Source: Candidatus Zixiibacteriota bacterium (lineage in GTDB: Bacteria > Zixibacteria > MSB-5A5 > UBA10806). From it: a stretch of 46,909 nt of DNA. This document shows, one piece after another, positions 16,690 through 25,361 of the stretch. Location of the stretch: contig JAHEDG010000001.1 in assembly GCA_024641335.1 (NCBI GenBank), forward strand, positions 1 to 46,909, read 5' to 3'. The notes below the pieces were generated by a model. That model searched no databases and had not been told where the DNA came from. It worked only from the letters and a program-made list of their open reading frames with translations. The position numbers and the translations under genes were made by a program. Every line of letters starts with the position of its first letter. Within the stretch, counting starts at the first letter, position 1.

Positions 16690-17799
16690 ATGGAAATGGA
16701 ACAATTGTTATCGTCAGATCTGGGGAAATCGCTGTCTATGGCCGCCAACGAAAACAGGCAGGGCAGAATCGCCGTGGATTTATCAAAAGCCGGGAAGATC
16801 GAGATCGGCCGGGAGATATATCTCGAAGCCCAGACCAGGGGATTGTCATTATCCGAGCTTTTGGAACAACCTGAATACGATCCCAGCCCGGCAGGCTCGC
16901 CCCTCGACGCGTTCGAGCGGCAGTTAGCTTTGCGGGATATACGCGTCGGCGGCAAAACACCTGTGACAGTAGAGATGTTTTATCGCGGGGCCCCGGCCCT
17001 GATGCCGGAATTCATGACCAGGGAGATTAAGAAAGGGATGAATATGAGGCCGGAACTGGGTCGGCTGCTGGCCTCCAGCGCCAATATTGCGTCCTCCCGT
17101 TATTCCCCGATCTATATAGATCATTCCGCCCTCGATCCGGCTATGTCCCTGAGGCCCGTGGGGGAGGGGGCCAATGTGCCATCGGTTAATGTTACCGAGC
17201 AGAACAACACCATCGTGGTTCCCGACTACGGTCTGGCTTTGAAGGTAACCTATAAAGCCCTTCGTTACAGAAGCATGGCCCAGTTCAGGGTACTTCTCTG
17301 GTATATAGGTTACCGTCTGCAATCCGATAAGATCGCGCTGGTGGTCGATACCATAATCAACGGCGACGGCAACTCCAATGCCGCCTCGGTGGTCAATACC
17401 GATGTCACCGGCACTCTCGACTATGACGATCTGGTGAAATTCTGGAACGAATTTTACCCATATCAGCCCAATGTACTGATCTGCCACAAAGACAAGATCA
17501 GGTCCATTCTCACGCTGCCGGAGTTCAAGGATCCCCTGGTCGGGTTCAGCTTCCAGACTAACGGCGAGATAACGTCGCCGCTGGGCGCCACCTTGATTCG
17601 CTGTGACGAGGTACCCGCCGATTACATTATCGGGTTGGATAACCGTTTCGCCATAGAGGAAGTCATCGGTCAGCCGTTGATGATCGAATACGATAAGGTC
17701 ATCGAGCAGAAAATCGAGGAAGCTGTGATCTCCGAATCTGTGGCCTACGCCAAGGTAATCAAAGAATCCTCGCTGGTCTTAGACAGCGTTTGGGTATAA
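16690..17799 (+). CDS. Major capsid protein, HK97-like
   Basis: A 369-aa protein with GGAGAG before the ATG. The N-terminal ~75 residues are helical and charged (LSLSELLEQPEYD), like a scaffolding delta domain that the upstream protease-like protein could remove. The body looks like an HK97-fold shell protein: VPDYGLALKVTYKALRYRS, YRLQSDKIALVVDTIINGDG, DYDDLVKFWNEFYPYQPNVLICHKD, LPEFKDPLVGF, GATLIRCDEVP and the C-terminal AVISESVAYAKVIKESSLVLD. The segment around IINGDG...YDDLVKF is typical of encapsulin/HK97-type capsid proteins. Its length is normal, with no frameshift. This is the main shell subunit of whatever particle the module makes. Confidence 0.82.
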   Translation: MEMEQLLSSDLGKSLSMAANENRQGRIAVDLSKAGKIEIGREIYLEAQTRGLSLSELLEQPEYDPSPAGSPLDAFERQLALRDIRVGGKTPVTVEMFYRGAPALMPEFMTREIKKGMNMRPELGRLLASSANIASSRYSPIYIDHSALDPAMSLRPVGEGANVPSVNVTEQNNTIVVPDYGLALKVTYKALRYRSMAQFRVLLWYIGYRLQSDKIALVVDTIINGDGNSNAASVVNTDVTGTLDYDDLVKFWNEFYPYQPNVLICHKDKIRSILTLPEFKDPLVGFSFQTNGEITSPLGATLIRCDEVPADYIIGLDNRFAIEEVIGQPLMIEYDKVIEQKIEEAVISESVAYAKVIKESSLVLDSVWV

Positions 17800-17820
17800 C
17801 GGGATCATAAGAGTCTCATT

Positions 17821-19260
17821 ATGCACAAACTGATAGCAACATCGGGGGCGGCCCGGCCGACCGGGTCGCCTCCCCAACGGAAAATATTCAGGATATCTTC
17901 AGGGGTATTCAAGGGACGGCTGGCCGCCCTTTACATGGATTCGGTGTCCGGGATCTCGATGGTCTGGTCCGATTATCCCCACCAGGCCTGGTCAGATCCC
18001 CTGGCGTTGGCCGCCGATTCGATGGATTCGCCGTTCGGAGCGTTCATGGATGAAGCCGGTCATATCCATCTGGTTTACACTCACAGCTCCAAGAGCGTTA
18101 AATTCAAGAAGCTGACTTTCGCGGGAGGGGGATGGAGCGTCGGATCAGCTATCGATGTTATAAGCCTCGATGATAACTACAATCCGTTTATCCTCAAGGA
18201 CAACGACGGTACTGTCTGGTGCTTTTTCGTCAATCACGCCATCTCCAGCGATTCGGAGTACTATGTCCGGGCCAAATACTCCGCCGACGGCGGGCTGACC
18301 TGGGGTAGCGGGGCTACCGATCTCGGCGCCCTTCTTTCCGCGGGCACAGCGGATATTTGCTTCGTCACCGGCTGCCAGATCGCCTCCTTTATCTATGCCG
18401 TCTATACGTCGGGGCGATCCGATCTGAAACTTCGGGCTTTCCACCTGTTCGATTCAACCTGGGGAAGCGAGCTTTCGATACATTCCGGCGGCTATATCGA
18501 CGATGATTTCGACTGCGCTCCGAGCTCCGACGGCAAGTTAGGATTAGCTTTCGCGGTCAGCGGGGACAGCAAGATCTATTTCAAGGAGTTCGATGGTTCG
18601 GGTTGGAGCGGATTAAGAGAGGTCGAGACCAGGCTCTCCAGATCACCGCAGATCGCCTATTTGAATAATACTCCGCATATATTCCACGCCGGTTCCATCG
18701 GCAACGGATATTACTGCCCCCGCCACGCGGTACTGACAGGAGATTCATTCGAGGTATCGGATTACGCGTCGGAGATCGGGGTCTTCGATAAGGTATTCGT
18801 TTACAACGATTCGGCTGTGTCGAAATTCCAGGATAAGACGTCAGAGGCCGAGGACGATACCGTGGCCGACATAATTCACTCGGAGTCATCCGCGCTGCTC
18901 GATTCCATAGGGGATTGCCTTTATCTGGGCGGCAAGGAGAGATTTTTCAGTATATCCGCGGTTCTCTCTACTCCCGGCATCGGCGGGGCTGTCGCCTGGG
19001 AGTATTTCAATGGCGCTGACTGGATATCATTCACTCCAGAAAGCGGGATATACGATTTCGATTCGGCGGATTCGCGGATCATTTTGTGGCAGGATGGTTT
19101 ATCTGTTCCGTCGGGATGGAGGCTGGGAGCCGTGAATAATTTCACCGCCTTTTGGGTCAGGGCCCGCGTAACAGCCGGCTTTTCGCAAAATCCCGTTGGC
19201 AGCCAGATAACCGGCGTTCCCAAATGCGATGATCTTTCATTGGTCAGGGAGGGACTATGA
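17821..19260 (+). CDS. Propeller-like virion or receptor-binding protein
   Basis: A 479-aa protein without a signal peptide, 21 bases after the capsid gene. The N-terminal two thirds hold sialidase/BNR-like repeats: GISMVWSDYPHQAWSDP, HIHLVYTHSSKSVKFKKL, YVRAKYSADGGLTWG, LAFAVSGDSKIYFKEFDGSGW (Asp-box-like SADGGLTW). The C-terminal ~130 residues look like a separate beta-sandwich (SISAVLSTPGIGGAVAWEYFNGADW ... FWVRARVT), a domain type found on phage structural proteins. A catalytic sialidase site is not apparent. Likely a particle surface protein that binds glycans or cells; inferred from domain type and from position after the capsid gene. Confidence 0.55.
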   Translation: MHKLIATSGAARPTGSPPQRKIFRISSGVFKGRLAALYMDSVSGISMVWSDYPHQAWSDPLALAADSMDSPFGAFMDEAGHIHLVYTHSSKSVKFKKLTFAGGGWSVGSAIDVISLDDNYNPFILKDNDGTVWCFFVNHAISSDSEYYVRAKYSADGGLTWGSGATDLGALLSAGTADICFVTGCQIASFIYAVYTSGRSDLKLRAFHLFDSTWGSELSIHSGGYIDDDFDCAPSSDGKLGLAFAVSGDSKIYFKEFDGSGWSGLREVETRLSRSPQIAYLNNTPHIFHAGSIGNGYYCPRHAVLTGDSFEVSDYASEIGVFDKVFVYNDSAVSKFQDKTSEAEDDTVADIIHSESSALLDSIGDCLYLGGKERFFSISAVLSTPGIGGAVAWEYFNGADWISFTPESGIYDFDSADSRIILWQDGLSVPSGWRLGAVNNFTAFWVRARVTAGFSQNPVGSQITGVPKCDDLSLVREGL

Positions 19261-19628
19261 ACGGGACGATCGATTATCTGAGATCCAACCGGAAATGGCT
19301 GGTCAGGGACTATCGAATATGGGGGAACGACGGAGCCTTCGGGGCCGATATGTTCATGACCGAACAGGGAACATCCAATAACCGGGTAATCTACTCCCAT
19401 CAGTATTCCGGCGGTAAACCGCAGGTCGTCAATTACGCGGATCTTCTCGACCATCGCGGCAACAAGCTGCCGTCGAATATTCAAAACCCGGAAGTTGTCA
19501 TCATTCAGAAAAATCCCGTGACCGGATTCATAATCGGTTCTGTCGGATCGTCATCCTTCCGCATAGCCAAATCGTACCGCGAACCGGCCGATTCGATCGT
19601 TGATCTTTTGATAATGGAGATGAATTGA
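19257..19628 (+). CDS. Small structural protein of the capsid module, function unknown
   Basis: A 123-aa protein, start overlapping the previous stop (ATGA) with GGGAGGG three bases before it. It opens MNGTIDYLRSNRKWLVRDYR and is soluble and beta-rich, with no transmembrane segment. Size and site between the receptor-binding candidate and the helical connector candidate suggest a head-completion or neck protein. I recognise no family. Confidence 0.6.
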   Translation: MNGTIDYLRSNRKWLVRDYRIWGNDGAFGADMFMTEQGTSNNRVIYSHQYSGGKPQVVNYADLLDHRGNKLPSNIQNPEVVIIQKNPVTGFIIGSVGSSSFRIAKSYREPADSIVDLLIMEMN

Positions 19629-20449
19629 TGCCGTTTACCACCAGAGAGATAGTCAAAAAACATATCCTGGATCATCATATCGGTTCGTCCGGGACGGAGA
19701 ACGAGAGAATTCAACTGATCGGGACCGATAATGTCGGTCTCTCCGGCCGCATGATCGTAAGCGGCAGCGAAAAAATAAAAGGGAAAGAGCAATCCGAGCC
19801 TTTCAGGGAGAATGTCAGCTTCTCCGGATCGGATGGTTACAACTTGTCTCATAGCGAGTTGATTCCCGATTCCGTAGCGGCCGCCTCGGATAGTTCATTG
19901 AGCGTTATCTACACGGAGAACATCGATTACCATATCGATTACGATTCGGGCGAGATCCGTAGAATCCCTTCCGGTTCGATTGAGTCCGGGGCCGGTATCA
20001 CTGTCTGGTATCTTTATTTCCGTCTTTATCAGCGGGGAGTCGACTACGATATGGATTATCAACGTGGAACTATCCGTCGTAGATCATCAGGCAGTATCGA
20101 ATCGGGGCAATGGCTCTTCGCGGATTATATCGTCGAGCATGGAGGTCTCGACGACGATACGATCGACAACGCTATCTCCGAGGCCAACGACCAGATATTG
20201 GCTTTCATCGATGAGTCATATCACGACTCCAATGACAAATCGCTGACAGCGGCCGAAACCTACCTGGCGGTCTCGATTCTCGGCCGGATCAAGGGGATGG
20301 AAGCGCTTTCGCCATCGGCGGGAAGCTCCGGAAATGTCGACGCCAGATCATGGGCGGCGGTATCGGATATGTACAAAAAAGAGGCTTATAACCTGATGTC
20401 GCGATTCGCCGCCCCTTCGGGTAAACTGAAATCGCCGTCGAAGGCGTAA
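19628..20449 (+). CDS. Putative head-tail connector/neck protein with internal duplication
   Basis: A 273-aa protein; ATG at 19628 overlaps the previous stop by one base (TGATG) and has GGAG eight bases upstream. Residues ~95-170 contain two tandem ~36-residue copies: YTENIDYHIDYDSGEIRRI...GSIESG and YQRGVDYDMDYQRGTIRRR...GSIESG, a DY.xDY..GxI motif often seen in virion structural proteins. The C-terminal ~100 residues are helical (IDNAISEANDQILAFIDESY, LTAAETYLAVSILGRIKG, MYKKEAYNLMSRF) and resemble a gp6-like head-tail adaptor that would sit under the portal. The function is inferred. Confidence 0.5.
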   Translation: MPFTTREIVKKHILDHHIGSSGTENERIQLIGTDNVGLSGRMIVSGSEKIKGKEQSEPFRENVSFSGSDGYNLSHSELIPDSVAAASDSSLSVIYTENIDYHIDYDSGEIRRIPSGSIESGAGITVWYLYFRLYQRGVDYDMDYQRGTIRRRSSGSIESGQWLFADYIVEHGGLDDDTIDNAISEANDQILAFIDESYHDSNDKSLTAAETYLAVSILGRIKGMEALSPSAGSSGNVDARSWAAVSDMYKKEAYNLMSRFAAPSGKLKSPSKA

Positions 20450-20478
20450 GCGGGAATCAGGATAGGAAAAAGATTTCG

Positions 20479-21708
20479 ATGAAAAAAATATCGAGTGTCA
20501 TTTTGTTTGTTTTTCTTGTTTCCGCGTTCCAGTCTCAGGCTCAAAATCCGCTGCCGTCGACCGGCCATCGTTTCGCCGAATATGGGGATTCGGGCAGGAA
20601 ATTTACCGACGAAACCGCCGGGTTCAGCGTAATCATGAAAGACTCGACCGACGGCGGCGGTGTTCCTATAGCCGAAATCCGGAGTTTCATCGGCCAGTCT
20701 GTCCCGACGAGTTTCGGAATCTATTCGGACCAAAAGGGGAGTAAAGCCATTTTCAGGGAAGATACGCTTTTGATCGGCGGAATTTCGAAAACATCGAAGT
20801 TCTACATGAAAAGCGATTCCGAATTGGAGTGGGAAATTATATTCGAATCTATCCCCGCGGACAGCGTCTTTTCATTTCCGTTCGATTGTCGGAATCTCGA
20901 ATTTTATTATCAGGATACTCTTTCTTCATACGAACGAGATATTCTGGGGGTTTCCAGGCCGGACAGCGTAGAATGCTCTTACGCGGTTTACCATAGTTTC
21001 AGGGCGAATAACGAATACACTACCGGAAAAGCGTTTCATATTTACCGGCCAAAAATCCGGGATGATAAAGGCAAAACCGTTTGGTGTCACCTGGATATAG
21101 ATACAGTTGGAAAGTTTCTATCCATCAGCGTGCCGAGGGAATTTCTGGATGGGGCGGCATACCCGGTGGTTGTCGATCCCACTTTCGGCTGTACGTCGAT
21201 AGGAGCGTCAAATGTCGGTGTAGGTTCCAACTGGTGTTATTCGACGCTCTATACCTCCGATCATTATACCGCGTCCTCCGGCGATAAAATCGATACGCTC
21301 TATGCCTATTTCACCGGCGGTGGATCGACCAGAGAAGCCAGAATCGGTATTTACGACGTAACGTCTGGAGTTCCGGATAATAAAATTATGGAATCCTCCA
21401 GGGTAAAGCTCGCGCAGAATATTTCGCCCACATGGACAAAGATAGCCGTAAATCTATTCCTGACGGCCGGCACGGCATACTGTGTCGCTGTCGGAGATTT
21501 TACGCCGTCGGAGACGTTCCTGATGTTTTATGATAATGTTGCCGGCGCGGGCAGCGAATATAACGGCACGGCATTGCCCGATCCCTGGGTAAACAATTCG
21601 ACCGGCGCGTGGCATATCTCGATGTATGCCGTGTATTCGAACAGCGGCGGGAGCGGGAATATTTACCGGCGACGAATAGAACAACAAACTCTGCTCTTGA
21701 GGGACTGA
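20479..21708 (+). CDS. Exported protein of the capsid module, fibre-like C-terminus
   Basis: A 409-aa protein. It has a textbook signal peptide (MKKISSVILFVFLVSAFQSQA, then QNPLPS), unexpected for a particle component. The middle region ends in AAYPVVVDPTFG, a junction motif I associate with structural and fibre-type proteins. The C-terminal ~170 residues form a jelly-roll-like binding domain (TLYAYFTGGGSTREARIGIYDV, VNLFLTAGTAYCVAVGDF, GAWHISMYAVYS). It lies 29 bases after the connector candidate and 3 bases before the next gene. It could be a periplasmic or surface partner of the particle, or a cellular gene joined to the operon. Confidence 0.6.
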   Translation: MKKISSVILFVFLVSAFQSQAQNPLPSTGHRFAEYGDSGRKFTDETAGFSVIMKDSTDGGGVPIAEIRSFIGQSVPTSFGIYSDQKGSKAIFREDTLLIGGISKTSKFYMKSDSELEWEIIFESIPADSVFSFPFDCRNLEFYYQDTLSSYERDILGVSRPDSVECSYAVYHSFRANNEYTTGKAFHIYRPKIRDDKGKTVWCHLDIDTVGKFLSISVPREFLDGAAYPVVVDPTFGCTSIGASNVGVGSNWCYSTLYTSDHYTASSGDKIDTLYAYFTGGGSTREARIGIYDVTSGVPDNKIMESSRVKLAQNISPTWTKIAVNLFLTAGTAYCVAVGDFTPSETFLMFYDNVAGAGSEYNGTALPDPWVNNSTGAWHISMYAVYSNSGGSGNIYRRRIEQQTLLLRD

Positions 21709-21711
21709 TAG

Positions 21712-23265
21712 ATGATGAAGAATAGCATAATTTTATTTTTAGCCGTCTTAACATCCGTTGCCGGGGCGGTTGATCTCGGGCTGGTCTCGGTTAATGATAC
21801 GATCAGTTTCCCGCTGCTTTGCCTCGATACCCTGGGACGGAAATCGGTTCCCGATTCCGCGCATGTCATAGTCTGGTATCATGGCCAGGGGGCCGATGAT
21901 TTCAGCTATGCTTTGAGAAGCGCCGCCCCGGAATCGACTGCCTGGATAGATACCGTCTCATACGGCGGGGCCGAATATCTCTATTTCATCGATATGGTCG
22001 GAGATATCGACAGCAATTACACATCAGGCCTTTTTACCGGCATGGTCTCCCTCTGGGATCAGGGGTATCCTACCATAAACCCATTTTCATTTTCGAAAAC
22101 CGGCCAAGAAGCCGACTTCTATTTCGGGTCAAACGGGGTGATCGCCGACACCGTAAACAAAGGGACCAGGGTCTCCGGCATAGACAACGGCACGATCAAC
22201 TCCTCGACATTCTCGTCGGGGGCTATCGACGCTTCCTCGCTCGACAGCACCGCCTTGGATAAGATCACCCATGATCTGTACGCCATGAATATGGGGGATT
22301 CAGCCGGGTCTTTCGGCGGAATCAATCCATTCTATGATCTGGCCGCGAGGGGGCTCGATTCGGCGGAGACATCGAAGCCGTTAATCAGAAGCGTATCGAA
22401 CAATACGGGCGGTCTTAACGGCCAGTCGTTTGACGATATTTGGCGCAACAGGGATACGGTTCATGTCGATTCCTCGATTATCGGGATCTGGCTGGCCAAT
22501 AATAACAACGGTTCTCTGACAATACCCGACTCCATCGCGGCCAGGATCGATTCCATCCTGGCGTCGCTGGGGATTTATTCGGATACCACGATTCAGGCCA
22601 AGTTAGGAGCATATCCGGGAGGGCCCGGCGATAACAAAAATATCAAAGACGATATCGCTAACCTGGCCGTGGCCGGAAACGGAACCGAACCGGAAACCCT
22701 ATATGTCTTCAGCCAGGATTCCACGGCCATAGAGGGAGCCGCGGTTACCATCCGCAATATCGGCCAGACATCGACCAAATCGGCTGGGCTTCGAACCGAT
22801 ATCAACGGCCGATTGATTATGGATCTTAATCCTGAGAGCCTGGTGGTGGCGCTTCACGCCAACGATTATCTGCAGCTCGATTTGGATACCATAGTTGTCG
22901 CCGCCGGAGGGGGGTCCGAAACGCTGCTGATGACCCGGTTCGATCCGGGAAATCCGCCATCTCCCGATCTTTGCAGGGTATACGGCTGGGTCTATGATAT
23001 TACCGGAGATTCTCTGGAAAATATCGACGTAACCGCTCAGATCCCGGCGGAATACCAGCCGGTCAAATATTATGATGTTCTGATCACGCCGTATATGAAA
23101 ACAACCCGAACCGATTCCTCCGGATACTGGCAGATAGATCTTTTCCCCAATTCCCTGTTGTCGGTTCCCGATTCCAGGTACCTTTTCAGCATAGAATATC
23201 CATCGGGCGTGATTTTAAAATCGAAAGCCGCGGTGCCTGATTCGATCAGCTGGCGGTTCAAATAA
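21712..23265 (+). CDS. Exported tail-fibre-like protein
   Basis: A 517-aa protein with a signal peptide (MMKNSIILFLAVLTSVAGA). Residues ~150-180 have the Ser/Asp/Ala-rich linker style of phage fibre shafts (GTRVSGIDNGTINSSTFSSG, AIDASSLDSTALDKI). The C-terminal third has two carboxypeptidase-regulatory/Ig-like modules (EGAAVTIRNIG...TDINGRLIMDLNPESLVVALHANDY; VYGWVYDITGDSLENIDVTAQIP...TDSSGYWQIDLFP). Three bases separate it from the previous exported protein, so both should be co-translated. Fibre shaft plus Ig modules suggests adhesion. Export of such a protein by the Sec route is odd for a virus and is a key point of this module. Confidence 0.6.
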   Translation: MMKNSIILFLAVLTSVAGAVDLGLVSVNDTISFPLLCLDTLGRKSVPDSAHVIVWYHGQGADDFSYALRSAAPESTAWIDTVSYGGAEYLYFIDMVGDIDSNYTSGLFTGMVSLWDQGYPTINPFSFSKTGQEADFYFGSNGVIADTVNKGTRVSGIDNGTINSSTFSSGAIDASSLDSTALDKITHDLYAMNMGDSAGSFGGINPFYDLAARGLDSAETSKPLIRSVSNNTGGLNGQSFDDIWRNRDTVHVDSSIIGIWLANNNNGSLTIPDSIAARIDSILASLGIYSDTTIQAKLGAYPGGPGDNKNIKDDIANLAVAGNGTEPETLYVFSQDSTAIEGAAVTIRNIGQTSTKSAGLRTDINGRLIMDLNPESLVVALHANDYLQLDLDTIVVAAGGGSETLLMTRFDPGNPPSPDLCRVYGWVYDITGDSLENIDVTAQIPAEYQPVKYYDVLITPYMKTTRTDSSGYWQIDLFPNSLLSVPDSRYLFSIEYPSGVILKSKAAVPDSISWRFK

Positions 23266-23289
23266 ATCTTCAATAATGGAGGAATTAAG

Positions 23290-23688
23290 ATGATGTTTAA
23301 TGTCATACCGCCGGAGGCTGTCAGGGCCGGGCTGTTCGATTGGGCAGGAGGGCTGCTGACTGAAAAATCGATGGCCGCCTTCGGGGCTATCCTGATGTTA
23401 TATCTCGGAATACTAATCAAGCGGGAGTTGGTGCCGCTTCTGAAAATCAAACGCAACCGCGAGATCGCGGCTCATCTTTTGGTCATAGCCGACGATGTCA
23501 CCGATTACTTCAGGACCAAATTCCCTTCGGCTCATTGGTCGGTCTGGATGGACCGGGCGGTAGATAAGATAATCGATATAACCGGGGTAGGCCGCGATAT
23601 CGCCGACCGCGTCGCCAAAGCGGCGGTTGTCAGGAAAAGCGAGGGAGACAACATCGGCGGATCTGAAAATACAATCGGTCGAGGCTGA
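23290..23688 (+). CDS. Small membrane protein closing the capsid module
   Basis: A 132-aa protein with GGAGG seven bases before the ATG. One membrane segment (~27-45, AAFGAILMLYLGILI) follows a short N-terminal helix; the rest is a charged cytoplasmic helix bundle (IAAHLLVIADDVTDYFRTKF, VDKIIDITGVGRDIADRVAKAAVV). It is the last gene before a hairpin. Candidates are a holin-like protein (one membrane segment only) or a membrane anchor. No family is recognised. Confidence 0.6.
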   Translation: MMFNVIPPEAVRAGLFDWAGGLLTEKSMAAFGAILMLYLGILIKRELVPLLKIKRNREIAAHLLVIADDVTDYFRTKFPSAHWSVWMDRAVDKIIDITGVGRDIADRVAKAAVVRKSEGDNIGGSENTIGRG

Positions 23689-23731
23689 AACGCGATCCTG
23701 ATTTCACGATATTGATTATTTTATTTTTCCT

Positions 23732-23753
23732 GGGGCGTACAGGCGTACGCCCC
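23732..23753 (+). terminator. Hairpin closing the capsid module
   Basis: GGGGCGTAC (23732-23740) and GTACGCCCC (23745-23753) form a perfect 9-bp stem with a 4-nt loop. A T-rich stretch lies before it, and downstream T (TAATTTTTG) comes only ~14 bases later, so it is not a canonical U-run terminator. The rest of the 255-base gap to the lipoprotein start holds no gene I can support. Confidence 0.5.
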
Positions 23754-23944
23754 GTTACTCAGGCTAATTTTTGAGCCGGCGCCGAACTGACGTTATCGGA
23801 CAGCGATTTGGACTGCCGGTTTTTCTCCCGACTCGATCTAAAGCCTTATCGATATCGGCCGAAAATGGCTATATATGGGCAGTTGTATTTCCAATATCAA
23901 AAAACATCGAACAGGTTGTTAAGGGTCGAACGGAGGGTAACGGC

Positions 23945-25186
23945 ATGAGAGGGAAATTAGCGATTGTATTGATTCCGGTATTATTGGTTGTCCTGTTAGC
24001 AGGATGCGGTAAAGACAGGGTGGTCAAACCGGATAATCCAGGATCGTCCTCAGGTATTTCCGACGCCAATGGAAATATAACTATGGATGTTAATCCTTAT
24101 ACTATTAAAATTCGTGTCGAGAACGAATCGGCTGTGCCGGTCCCGGGGATAAGCGTCTCGGCCTATCTACTGCATGAATATCTCTTAACTGTGGCAGCCA
24201 GCGTTGCCGGTACATATTACCCGGCCGTTTTGATGACCTCATTTCAGGATGCCCAGTCGAGCCGGCGGCCGGATGTCTATGGATATTCCAACGGTATTAG
24301 TTCCGCGCAGAGCGGCGCCTCCACCGAACTGAATATCGTTATGGTGGTAAAATACGCCGGGTTAGCGTCCTACGGCTATGATATCGAGCCGGAATATGTC
24401 GATTTGATCGAAGCCGATACCTGGATCGAGACAACCAGCCGAAATATCGATCTGAATTCCTTCTATCTTTTGACTGACTCGATCGATTATCAGGGTGGCA
24501 TGTTTGTCCATTTGTCCCAGACAGTCTCGTCGACTATCGGCGCGGGTCGTCAGACCGCCGCGTTCCAGACCAGCAATATCTCCGATTTCCCGACATTCTC
24601 CAGCTTAATGGGAATCGAATTGCGGATTTTCAGCGAGGATACTCTTCAAACCAAATCCATGACCTATCAGGGCAATTCTCTGCCTGTCCTGCTGGTCGAC
24701 GATATCTCCATGGTCAGGAACTTCTGGGCTCAAATCACCCTCACATGGGACGAGAATCCCCAGGATCTCGATTCGCATCTCTGGACACCATCGATAGAAG
24801 GCAACGCCTATCATATATATTTCGCCAGCCGGGGCGATGTCGAACTGGCTCCCTATGTCGATCTGGATGTCGATGACGTGACCAGTTACGGACCGGAGCA
24901 TATTACCATCTGGAACGAATTCGCCGGAGTGTATACTTACGCGATCTATCATTATTCCGGGACGGGGGTAGTCTCCACATCGGGAGCTGAAATCGGCGTG
25001 CTCAAGCCGGACGGCACGGTGCAGAATTTCACTGTTCCTCAGACTACGGCATCGGCCAACTGGTGGTGGCATGTCTGTACTATCGACGGGACAACCGGGA
25101 CGGTTACTCCGATAAATATTATCTCGGCCGATCCGCCGCTGCCGTTTCAGGCGCCCGAAACCAATATTAAACAGCCGGTTAATTAG
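23945..25186 (+). CDS. Lipoprotein with YfaP-like domain
   Basis: A 413-aa protein starting MRGKLAIVLIPVLL; GGAGGG is eight bases upstream, so the longer frame from 23771 is rejected. The lipobox is LLAGC. An N-terminal Ig-like region (NPYTIKIRVENESAVPVPGISV) precedes a C-terminal domain with LTWDENPQDLDSHLWTP, HIYFASRGD, APYVDLDVDDVTSYGPEHITI and YTYAIYHYSG, which match the DUF2135/YfaP pattern seen in bacterial surface and lipoproteins. Substrate unknown. It lies after the capsid module but is separated from it by a hairpin and has its own terminator, so I treat it as a cell gene. No convincing promoter was found. Confidence 0.75.
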   Translation: MRGKLAIVLIPVLLVVLLAGCGKDRVVKPDNPGSSSGISDANGNITMDVNPYTIKIRVENESAVPVPGISVSAYLLHEYLLTVAASVAGTYYPAVLMTSFQDAQSSRRPDVYGYSNGISSAQSGASTELNIVMVVKYAGLASYGYDIEPEYVDLIEADTWIETTSRNIDLNSFYLLTDSIDYQGGMFVHLSQTVSSTIGAGRQTAAFQTSNISDFPTFSSLMGIELRIFSEDTLQTKSMTYQGNSLPVLLVDDISMVRNFWAQITLTWDENPQDLDSHLWTPSIEGNAYHIYFASRGDVELAPYVDLDVDDVTSYGPEHITIWNEFAGVYTYAIYHYSGTGVVSTSGAEIGVLKPDGTVQNFTVPQTTASANWWWHVCTIDGTTGTVTPINIISADPPLPFQAPETNIKQPVN

Positions 25187-25217
25187 CTTTCACTGGAAGT
25201 AAAAATAATTTCCAAAA

Positions 25218-25259
25218 TTAAACGTCCCCGAAGAACCATACTACGGGGCGTTTAATATT
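25218..25259 (+). terminator. Rho-independent terminator of the YfaP-like lipoprotein gene
   Basis: TTAAACGTCCCCG (25218-25230) pairs with CGGGGCGTTTAA (25244-25255), 12 base pairs with one bulged T, followed by TATTTTATG. Confidence 0.8.
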
Positions 25260-25291
25260 TTATGGGCTTATACCCACGCCCGGTTTATCTC

Positions 25292-25319
25292 TTGCCATAA
25301 CACTTTGTTCTATTATATT
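25292..25319 (+). promoter_or_regulatory. Promoter of the FG-GAP/dockerin gene
   Basis: TTGCCA (25292-25297), a 16-nt spacer, TATATT (25314-25319), about 42 bases upstream of the ATG. Confidence 0.5.
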
Positions 25320-25361
25320 AATAGATGGCGGGACTGGTTTTTAAGATCGCGGGTGTCATCT

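Noticed and set aside
11135-23783. GCCGGCGCC at 11135-11143 and again at 23775-23783 as an att direct repeat flanking the capsid module
   Set aside because: Only nine bases match, the word is itself a GC-rich palindrome expected by chance in this DNA, and flanks align poorly. No integrase is present.
23771-23944. N-terminal extension of the YfaP-like lipoprotein
   Set aside because: The extension lacks a Shine-Dalgarno and would bury the lipoprotein signal; a strong Shine-Dalgarno and lipobox fix the start at 23945.
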